Positions 1 through 7,723 of a DNA stretch of 8,861 nt are shown here, one piece after another. The position numbers and the translations under genes were made by a program. The number at the start of each line of letters is the position of its first letter. The first letter of the stretch is position 1. Under the pieces are notes generated by a model. It saw only the letters and a list, made by a program, of their open reading frames with translations, did no database searches and had not been told where the DNA came from. The DNA is from Alphaproteobacteria bacterium (GTDB lineage Bacteria > Pseudomonadota > Alphaproteobacteria > ATCC43930 > CGMCC-115725), in NCBI GenBank assembly GCA_028866355.1, contig JAGWIH010000081.1, positions 1-8,861 on the forward strand, read 5' to 3'.

Positions 1-43
1 GATATCGGCCCGTGGAAGGATTGCAGCGTGTAACCGGGCGGCG

Positions 44-371
44 TCAGGCGCCGACTTCTTCCTCGAGCAGCGCGACCCACGGCTCACGCACGACGGGCTG
101 TGGCGGCTCGGGCTCGTCGTAAAGCCGGTGCGCCTCGGCGGTGTCGCCGCGCCGTTCGCCCAAGGCCATGACACGCAGCCGGCGTCGCCAGCGCCCCTGC
201 TCAACCGTGATCCAATCGCCGATGCGGACCGGCTGATGCGGCTTGAATGCCGCGATACCGGCGATGGCGACACGGCCTTCGGCGCATAACCGCGCCGCCG
301 CCGAGCGTGTGCGCGCCAACCGCGCGAACCAGAGAAATTTATCGAGCCGCAAAGTTGGCACACCGCCGCCG

Positions 372-382
<11 letters not shown>
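44..382 (-). CDS. S4-domain RNA-binding protein, Hsp15-like
   Basis: This gene encodes a 112-residue basic protein with one S4 RNA-binding fold at about residues 11-57. The family signature LRLDKFLWFARLARTRSAAA is followed by a short glycine-containing turn and the conserved VRIGDWITV strand. The family includes E. coli Hsp15 (HslR), which binds stalled 50S subunits that carry nascent chains; that role is known for the family and only inferred here. A basic stretch (RWRRRLR, 64-70) and an acidic, proline-rich tail follow the fold. The start is TTG (380-382), chosen because a strong GAAGGAG Shine-Dalgarno lies seven bases upstream. An in-frame GTG at 359-361 is the alternative. The gene overlaps the last 11 bases of the helicase gene upstream, so the two are very probably co-transcribed and translationally coupled. 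Bases 1-43, beyond the stop, show no gene or terminator. Confidence 0.9.
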
Positions 383-2864
<2,482 letters not shown>

Positions 2865-2893
2865 GCTTGTCAATGATGAGTCATCGCGCCGCG

Positions 2894-2934
2894 AAACGCA
2901 ACCGTCGGGGAATATTCCGCCGTCCGTTGCGTTT
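2894..2934. promoter_or_regulatory. Nested dyad in the divergent spacer, possible operator
   Basis: Perfect 9-base inverted arms AAACGCAAC (2894-2902) and GTTGCGTTT (2926-2934) flank a 10-base palindrome, GGAATATTCC (2909-2918). The two symmetry centres differ by half a base. The element sits between the helicase (start 2864) and the secreted protein (start 2974). A TTGACG sequence (2937-2942) follows the right arm directly. On the minus strand the AT-rich centre could serve as a weak -10 (AATATT) for the helicase. A role as operator or promoter element is inferred; the symmetry itself is seen directly. Confidence 0.4.
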
Positions 2935-2973
2935 TCTTGACGCTGGCCCGGCGGAGCCCTAGGAGATTCGGCG

Positions 2974-3351
2974 ATGGCGAATAGCGCGTTCCACCGACGG
3001 TTGCGGCGGGCAGCGGCGGCCTTTGTGGCCGTGGCTTTGGCGGCCACACCCGTGGCCGCGGCGCCCGGCCCCGGGCCACAGCCCTATTACGGCGTGCCGA
3101 TTCCTGCGCCGCGGTTTCTCGATCCGTTCGCACCGGCCCCGACGCCGCCGCGAATCGTCCAGGCCTGTGACGGGAGCGAGCCGATTTTCGGCGGAATCCT
3201 CGGCGCTTCGGCCGGCGGCTTGCTGGCTGCCGTCTTGAGCGAGCGTCATGGCCGGGTCGATCCCGGTGCGACGGTGTTCGGCGTCATCACCGGCGCAATG
3301 ATCGGCGCGACGCTGGCCGCGAGCCATTGTCCGCCCAATCCGGCCGACTGA
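2974..3351 (+). CDS. Small secreted glycine-zipper protein, function unknown
   Basis: This 125-residue protein is one I do not recognise by name. Residues 1-30 look like a Sec signal peptide: a basic start (HRRLRR), a hydrophobic AAAAFVAVALAA core and an AxA-type cleavage site near residue 30. A proline-rich linker (31-60) follows. Two hydrophobic glycine-spaced segments come next, GGILGASAGGLLAAVL (73-88) and GVITGAMIGATLAA (103-116), joined by a short charged loop; this resembles the two-helix glycine-zipper layout of some envelope proteins. Cys65 and Cys119 lie just outside the two segments and could form a periplasmic disulfide. The start is firm: AGGAG (2961-2965) lies eight bases before the ATG. 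The gene diverges from the helicase and converges on the transporter. Envelope location is inferred from the signal peptide; no activity can be assigned. Confidence 0.8.
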   Translation: MANSAFHRRLRRAAAAFVAVALAATPVAAAPGPGPQPYYGVPIPAPRFLDPFAPAPTPPRIVQACDGSEPIFGGILGASAGGLLAAVLSERHGRVDPGATVFGVITGAMIGATLAASHCPPNPAD

Positions 3352-3385
3352 AAGAAAAAAGGGCGGAGGCTCGCCGCCTCCGCCC
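3352..3385 (-). terminator. Intrinsic terminator of the MFS transporter gene
   Basis: A perfect 10-base-pair stem (3361-3370 with 3376-3385, GGGCGGAGGC and its complement) encloses a five-base loop. On the minus strand it is followed by TTTTTTCTT (3360-3352). It lies 33 bases after the transporter stop. The plus strand has no T-run after the hairpin, so it serves the minus strand mainly. The T-run directly abuts the stop codon of the convergent gene. Confidence 0.88.
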
Positions 3386-3418
3386 CGATCTCGGAATTCC
3401 CGGCCCAGCGAGCCGCGC

Positions 3419-4750
3419 CTAAGCGCCCTCGTCGTATTCCGTCGAGATGTCCTTGCCGGTGTAATCCGGCATCAAGGCCGCCGAAATCAAACTGACCACC
3501 GCGCAACCGGCGATATAAATGGCGATGGCATAGCCCGAGTGATAGGCGGCGAACAACGCCGTGGCGATGAGCGGCGCCGGTCCGCCGGCGATGATCGACG
3601 CGAGCTGATAGCCGAGCGACGCGCCGCTATACCGCAGACGCGGCGTGAACGATTCGGCGATCAGCGCCGCCTGCGGTCCGTATTGCATGTCGTGCGGAAT
3701 CAGCGACAGCACGATGGCAATGAAGATCGCCGACGGCACGGCGGTGTCGAGCATGCCGAAGTAGAGGAACCCGAACAGTCCGGTCACCGCCGCGCCGATC
3801 AGGTACATCTTGCGCCGTCCGATGCGGTCGGAGATGTGGCCGCAAAGCGGAATGGTGACGAACGACACCACCGATGCGACGAGCACCGCCGACAGGATAA
3901 AGTCGCGCGGCATTTTCAGCGTGCCGGTGGCATAGGCGAAGACAAACGCCGTGAAGATATAGAACGGCGCCTGTTCGGCCATGCGCAACAACGCCGAGAG
4001 AATGATCTCGCGCGGCTGCTTCTTGATAACTTCGACGATCGGTGCGCGCTCGATCTTCTTCCGGTTGATCAACTGCTGGAAGACCGGCGTTTCGAGAATG
4101 CCGAGCCGAATCCACAGGCCGATGCCGACCAGCACGATGCTGAGCAGGAACGGGATGCGCCAACCCCAGGTGATGAAATCGGCGCCGGACCAGGTGCTGA
4201 ACGCCAGGATCGCGAGGTTCGAAATGAACAGACCCGACGGCACGCCGAATTGCGGCCACGAGGCGACGAAGCCGCGGTGGCCGTGGCTGCGGGCCCATTC
4301 CATCGAAATCAGGACCGAGCCGCCCCATTCGCCGCCGACGCCGATGCCTTGCAGCATGCGTAGGACCGTCAGAATGACCGCGCCCCAAATGCCGATCGAG
4401 GCATAGCTCGGCACGAAGGCGATCAGGAACGTGGCGATGCCCATGCACAAGAGCGTCGCGATGAGCGTCGCCTTGCGGCCGATACGGTCGCCGTAATGGC
4501 CGAAGATCGCCGCACCGATCGGTCGACCGATGAAGCCGATGAAGTAGGTGCCGAAGGCGGCGAGCGTGCCGGTCAACGGGTCTTCATGCGGAAAGAACAA
4601 TTTTGGAAAGACGAGACCGGCCGCGGTGCCGTAGATGAAGAAATCGTACCATTCGATGGTCGTGCCGACGGTGGCCGCGATCACCGCCTTGCGCAATTCG
4701 GCGTTATGCTGCGTATCTGAAAGTTTTCCGTAAGTGGCCGAAGTGGCCAT
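3419..4750 (-). CDS. MFS transporter, metabolite:H+ symporter (MHS) family
   Basis: This is a 443-residue inner-membrane transporter with about 12 hydrophobic segments. It belongs to the MHS branch of the major facilitator superfamily, which includes ProP, KgtP and ShiA. MHS hallmarks are TIEWYDFFIYG (31-41), MFS motif A GHYGDRIGRK (84-93), RMLQGIGVGGEWGG (131-144), the second-half repeat of motif A GHISDRIGRRK (304-314), YGPQAALIAE (357-366) and RYSGASLGYQ (373-382). Length is normal and no key motif is missing. It lacks the long C-terminal coiled coil of E. coli ProP. The family imports small organic acids or osmolytes with protons; the substrate here cannot be read from sequence, and no catabolic neighbour hints at it. 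The ATG at 4750 is supported by AGGGGAGG (4759-4766) eight bases upstream. The gene has its own promoter, a folded leader and a terminator, so it looks monocistronic. Confidence 0.92.
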   Translation of the reverse strand: MATSATYGKLSDTQHNAELRKAVIAATVGTTIEWYDFFIYGTAAGLVFPKLFFPHEDPLTGTLAAFGTYFIGFIGRPIGAAIFGHYGDRIGRKATLIATLLCMGIATFLIAFVPSYASIGIWGAVILTVLRMLQGIGVGGEWGGSVLISMEWARSHGHRGFVASWPQFGVPSGLFISNLAILAFSTWSGADFITWGWRIPFLLSIVLVGIGLWIRLGILETPVFQQLINRKKIERAPIVEVIKKQPREIILSALLRMAEQAPFYIFTAFVFAYATGTLKMPRDFILSAVLVASVVSFVTIPLCGHISDRIGRRKMYLIGAAVTGLFGFLYFGMLDTAVPSAIFIAIVLSLIPHDMQYGPQAALIAESFTPRLRYSGASLGYQLASIIAGGPAPLIATALFAAYHSGYAIAIYIAGCAVVSLISAALMPDYTGKDISTEYDEGA

Positions 4751-4758
4751 GGTGGTGC

Positions 4759-4820
4759 CCTCCCCTGGGTTGCAAGGGGCCCGTTAGCCGGGCTCGTCAA
4801 CGGCCTTGAAACAGGCCGTT
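4759..4820 (-). promoter_or_regulatory. Folded 5' leader of the transporter gene, RBS in a hairpin
   Basis: Reading down the minus strand, the leader has three inverted repeats. The first is an 8-base-pair stem (4813-4820 with 4799-4806) with a six-base loop. The second is a 5-base-pair stem (4789-4793 with 4779-4783). The third is a 5-base-pair stem (4775-4779 with 4762-4766) whose 3' arm AGGGG is part of the ribosome binding site AGGGGAGG (4759-4766). The second and third share base 4779, so they partly exclude each other. Control of translation by this folding is inferred. GC-rich DNA forms such stems by chance fairly often, and the first hairpin also has five T's after it on the plus strand. 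Confidence 0.4.
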
Positions 4821-4836
4821 TTTGACTCCACACCAA

Positions 4837-4865
4837 AGAATAGCCCGCCCGGCGACCGCGTCCAA
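4837..4865 (-). promoter_or_regulatory. Sigma-70-like promoter of the transporter gene
   Basis: On the minus strand a TTGGAC -35 (4865-4860) and a TATTCT -10 (4842-4837) are separated by exactly 17 bases. Transcription would begin near 4830 and give a leader of about 80 bases. The -35 is only a partial match to TTGACA. Position, spacing and the AT-rich -10 in a GC-rich spacer support the call. Confidence 0.5.
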
Positions 4866-4886
4866 GCCCGCGACGGAAATCGACTA

Positions 4887-4917
4887 CTTGCAGGGATGCC
4901 GCCGCATCTTATATCTG
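4887..4917 (+). promoter_or_regulatory. RpoH (sigma-32) heat-shock promoter of htpG
   Basis: CTTG (4887-4890), a 17-base spacer and CTTATATCTG (4908-4917) match the alphaproteobacterial RpoH consensus CTTG-N17/18-CYTATNTNNG at every specified position. Transcription would start near 4921-4924, leaving a leader of about 45 bases before the htpG ATG. htpG is a classical heat-shock gene, so the match is biologically consistent. The site also rules out the far-upstream TTG at 4822 as the start of this transcript's protein. Confidence 0.8.
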
Positions 4918-4923
4918 GCGCGA

Positions 4924-4939
4924 CCCGCCCGAAGGCGGG
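4924..4939 (+). promoter_or_regulatory. Hairpin at the 5' end of the htpG leader
   Basis: CCCGCC (4924-4929) and GGCGGG (4934-4939) form a 6-base-pair stem closed by a CGAA loop, within a few bases of the predicted transcript start. CCCGC could alternatively pair with GCGGG at 4946-4950. The ribosome binding site GGAG (4953-4956) is outside both, so a thermosensor role is not indicated. Protection of the 5' end is possible. Confidence 0.3.
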
Positions 4940-4965
4940 CATCGAGCGGGATGGAGCGCAGGCAA

Positions 4966-6828
4966 ATGGCGGCAGAGAAACGCAGCTTCGAGGCGGAAGT
5001 CAGCCGCCTGCTCGAGATCGTGGCGCACTCGCTTTATAGCGAGCGCGACGTTTTCCTGCGCGAGCTGATCTCGAACGGGTCGGACGCCTGCGACCGGCTG
5101 CGCTATCTGGCGCTGACCCAGCCCGAACTGATCAATGGCGACGCCACCTTCCGCATTACCCTCACCGCCGACGCCGACGCCCGCACCTTGACCGTCGCCG
5201 ACACCGGCATCGGCATGAGCCGCGACGAGCTGATCGACAATCTCGGCACCATCGCGCGCTCGGGCACGTCGGCCTTCGTCAAGAATCTGTCGGGCGATCA
5301 GCGCAAGGACGTGGCCCTGATCGGCCAATTCGGTGTCGGCTTCTATTCGGCGTTCATGGTCGCCGATAAGGTCGAGGTGCTGTCGCGCAAGGCCGGCGAA
5401 GAAACCGCCCATCTCTGGGTGTCGGACGGCAAGGGCGACTATACCGTGGACGCCGCGACCAAAGAATCGCGCGGCACCGCCGTGACGCTCCATCTCAAGG
5501 AAGACGCCGCCGAGTTCGCCGATCCGGCGCGCTTGCGCGCCGTGGTCAAGCGCCACTCCGACCACATCGCCGTGCCGATCGTGCTGCGCGATCATGGCAA
5601 CGACGAGACCATCAACGCCGCCTCGGCGCTGTGGCTGCGGCCCAAGAGCGAGATCACTGCCGAGCAGTACCGCGAGTTTTATCACCATGTCGGCCATGCG
5701 TTCGATGAGCCGTGGCTCACCTTGCACAACCGCGCCGAAGGCACGCTCGAATACACCAGCTTGTTGTTTGTGCCGTCCGCCAAACCGTTCGATCTGTTCG
5801 ATCCCGAGCGCAAACACCAGGTCAAGCTTTACGTCAAACGTGTCTTTGTCACCGACGATTGCCAGCCGCTGCTTCCGGCCTATTTGCGATTCCTAAAAGG
5901 CATCGTTGATTCGGAAGACCTGCCGCTCAATGTCAGCCGCGAGATGCTGCAGGCGAACCCGATGCTGACGCGCATGCGAACGCAGATCGCGAAGCGCGTC
6001 CTCGGCGAGCTGGCTAAGAAGGCCAAGGACGCGCCGGGCGAGTACGCGACGTTTTGGGACAATTTCGGCGCGGTGCTGAAAGAAGGCCTCTATGAGGACC
6101 GCGAACAGCGCGACGAATTGCTGACGTTGGCGCGTTTCCGCTCTACCGCCGGCGATGATTTGGTGTCGCTCGCGGAATACGTCGCACGCATGAAGCCCGG
6201 CCAGAAGGCGATCTACACGATCAGCGGCGACACGCCGGAACGCGTCGCGCGCAGCCCGCAGCTCGAAGGCTTTCGCGCGCGCGGCGTCGAGGTGCTGCTA
6301 CTCACCGATCCGGTCGATGAATTCTGGCTGCCGGCGCTGGGCACCTACAAGAACACGCCGTTCAAGTCGGCGACGCGTGGCGGAGCCGATCTTGATGGTC
6401 TGGCCGCCGAAGCCAAAGACAAGGCCGAGCCGCCGAAGACCGACACAGCGACTGGCAGCCTGATCGCGTTGATGAAGCTATCGCTGGGCGACGCGGTGAA
6501 AGACGTGCGCATCTCATCGCATTTGACCGACAGCGCCGTCTGCCTGGTTGCCGATGAAGGCGATCTCGACATGCGCCTCGAACGGCTGTTGCGCCAGCAC
6601 CAAAAGCTCGACCAGGCGAGCAAGCGCATTCTCGAAATCAATCCGAAGCATCCGCTGATCGCGCGCCTGGCCGACTTGGCCGGCAAGGAAGGCGCGGCGA
6701 TCGCGCTCGGCGACTTCGCCTGGGTGCTACTCGATCAGGCGCGCATTCTCGAAGGCGAGCAACTGCCCGATCCGTCCGCGTTCGCGCGGCGGCTGTCCGA
6801 TCTGCTGGCGAAGGGCTTGGCGGCCTGA
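4966..6828 (+). CDS. htpG: Molecular chaperone HtpG (bacterial Hsp90)
   Basis: This is a 620-residue cytosolic ATP-dependent chaperone that works as a dimer with the DnaK system on late folding steps; that role is known for the family. The N-terminal GHKL ATPase domain (about 1-220) shows RELISNGSDACDR (32-44) with the catalytic Glu33, DTGIGM (79-84), GTIARSGT (94-101) and the lid glycines GQFGVGFYSAF (120-130). The middle domain carries YLRFLKGIVDSEDLPLNVSR (306-325) with the ATP-contacting Arg325. The dimerisation domain ends with RQHQKLDQASKRILEINP (543-560). Length is normal. Most relatives read SNASDA where this one reads SNGSDA, a conservative change. The ATG at 4966 has GGAG nine bases upstream and starts right before the conserved N-terminus. 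An ATG at 4951 would add five residues. An RpoH-type promoter precedes it. The stop is four bases from the convergent DUF1223 gene. Confidence 0.97.
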   Translation: MAAEKRSFEAEVSRLLEIVAHSLYSERDVFLRELISNGSDACDRLRYLALTQPELINGDATFRITLTADADARTLTVADTGIGMSRDELIDNLGTIARSGTSAFVKNLSGDQRKDVALIGQFGVGFYSAFMVADKVEVLSRKAGEETAHLWVSDGKGDYTVDAATKESRGTAVTLHLKEDAAEFADPARLRAVVKRHSDHIAVPIVLRDHGNDETINAASALWLRPKSEITAEQYREFYHHVGHAFDEPWLTLHNRAEGTLEYTSLLFVPSAKPFDLFDPERKHQVKLYVKRVFVTDDCQPLLPAYLRFLKGIVDSEDLPLNVSREMLQANPMLTRMRTQIAKRVLGELAKKAKDAPGEYATFWDNFGAVLKEGLYEDREQRDELLTLARFRSTAGDDLVSLAEYVARMKPGQKAIYTISGDTPERVARSPQLEGFRARGVEVLLLTDPVDEFWLPALGTYKNTPFKSATRGGADLDGLAAEAKDKAEPPKTDTATGSLIALMKLSLGDAVKDVRISSHLTDSAVCLVADEGDLDMRLERLLRQHQKLDQASKRILEINPKHPLIARLADLAGKEGAAIALGDFAWVLLDQARILEGEQLPDPSAFARRLSDLLAKGLAA

Positions 6829-6832
6829 GCCA

Positions 6833-7603
6833 TCAGCGTTGGGCGATTTCGGCGGCGGTCAGGATCGGGCCGGTGCCGTGCTCTTGCAGCAGAACCGCGA
6901 TACCGCCGTCGCCGAGCGTCTTGACCTTGGCGGCCGGCACGATGATTTCCGCCGACCAGCCCGCCCACTTGCCGAGTTGGCTGTAGCTGCGCACCGGATG
7001 GACGTCGGTGATCGTGCGGCCTTCGTTCTCGCCGCGCAGCACCTGTGTGGTGTGCGTCGAATCGAAGCCGACCAGCCACAGCGTCGCCGGCTGGCCCGCC
7101 GGTGATTCGCCTGAACCAACATCGACGGCAAGCGCACCGTCCGCACGCCAGTGCAGCGCGAGCGTCGGGCCCGACGTGGCCTTCGCCTTGGCGGCGTCGA
7201 TCAGCGCGTCGCACTTCTCGTCGTCCGAGCCCACCACTTCGGCGGCGCCGTCGACCACGATCTGCGGCGTATAGACGAAACGGGTTTTGAGGCTGTCCTG
7301 ATAGCCGCGCTGGCGGGCCGTCGCCCACGACTTGGCGAATGGATCATCCCAGCCGATGTAATTCCAATAATCGACGTGGAAGCCGAGCGCGATCACATCC
7401 GGTCGCTTCGCTAGTTCGCCGAAATAGGCGTCGGCCGGCCGGCAGCTGCTGCACCCCTGCGACGTGAACAGCTCGACGACCACGGGCGCCGGATGCGCAT
7501 CCGTCGCAACCGGCGCCGCCGATTCGGCGGCACCGGCCGAATCGGTCGCCAACGCGGTCAGCGCCGCCAAGACGATCCACAGATGGGGATCTCGCCGAAG
7601 CAT
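6833..7603 (-). CDS. Secreted DUF1223-family thioredoxin-fold protein
   Basis: This is a 256-residue protein of the DUF1223 family, which has a thioredoxin-like fold and no established reaction. The N-terminus MLRRDPHLWIVLAALTALAT reads as a Sec signal peptide, with probable cleavage after SAGA near residue 25. A short alanine-rich linker leads to the family core: VVELFTSQGCSSC (42-54) with a CxxC pair (Cys51, Cys54), FHVDYWNYIGWDDPFA (75-90) and YTPQIVVDG (111-119). A third cysteine is at 131. The residue after the CxxC is Arg, where relatives as I recall them have Pro. The start is uncertain. I prefer the ATG at 7603 because it begins a canonical signal peptide; a GTG at 7633 in the same frame would add ten residues. 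Neither has a strong ribosome binding site. A periplasmic redox role is inferred only from the fold and the CxxC. The gene diverges from the amidase across 120 bases. Confidence 0.88.
   Translation of the reverse strand: MLRRDPHLWIVLAALTALATDSAGAAESAAPVATDAHPAPVVVELFTSQGCSSCRPADAYFGELAKRPDVIALGFHVDYWNYIGWDDPFAKSWATARQRGYQDSLKTRFVYTPQIVVDGAAEVVGSDDEKCDALIDAAKAKATSGPTLALHWRADGALAVDVGSGESPAGQPATLWLVGFDSTHTTQVLRGENEGRTITDVHPVRSYSQLGKWAGWSAEIIVPAAKVKTLGDGGIAVLLQEHGTGPILTAAEIAQR
7519..7545. repeat. Perfect 10-base inverted repeat inside the DUF1223 gene start
   Basis: CCGATTCGGC (7519-7528) and GCCGAATCGG (7536-7545) are exact complements separated by seven bases. The repeat falls in the signal-peptide and linker codons of the DUF1223 gene (DSAGAAES). 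It would fold in mRNA about 60-85 bases after the start codon. No T-run follows on either strand, so it is not a terminator. Confidence 0.45.
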
Positions 7604-7723
7604 GCCGCATCTTGCGACGGCGCCGAGCCGCACGCCAGTCGCGCCTAATCACATGGCGGTGAAAGCGCTTGCCGCTTCCGTCACGGGCCGGGATAGGCTC
7701 TATTCCAAGCCGAAGAGGTTGCA

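Noticed and set aside
2937..2965. Sigma-70 promoter TTGACG-N17-TAGGAG for the glycine-zipper gene
   Set aside because: The -10 matches poorly and coincides with the ribosome binding site, so transcription would start at the ATG itself. The TTGACG box alone is not enough.
2865..3047. 61-residue N-terminal extension of the helicase frame
   Set aside because: It overlaps the well-supported divergent gene starting at 2974 and is low-complexity Ala/Arg. Conserved helicase sequence begins just after the ATG at 2864.
3539..4363. 274-codon plus-strand frame antisense to the transporter gene
   Set aside because: It is rich in Arg, Asp, Gln and His with no domain, and the opposite strand encodes a complete MHS transporter.
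4799..4823. Plus-strand intrinsic terminator (8-base-pair stem followed by five T's)
   Set aside because: No plus-strand transcript is expected to reach it. Two of the T's are in the stem, and it is explained as well by a hairpin in the minus-strand transporter leader.
4822..4965. Upstream extension of htpG from a TTG at 4822
   Set aside because: It would start upstream of the RpoH promoter, inside the transporter leader, and resembles no HtpG sequence. GGAG precedes the ATG at 4966.
4909..5817. 302-codon open frame antisense to htpG
   Set aside because: It is a mirror of the high-GC htpG coding frame, with no ribosome binding site or family motif.
7668..7700. Promoter for the amidase (TTGCCG with TAGGCT)
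   Set aside because: Both boxes are weak and the spacing is 19 bases. I could not separate it from background.
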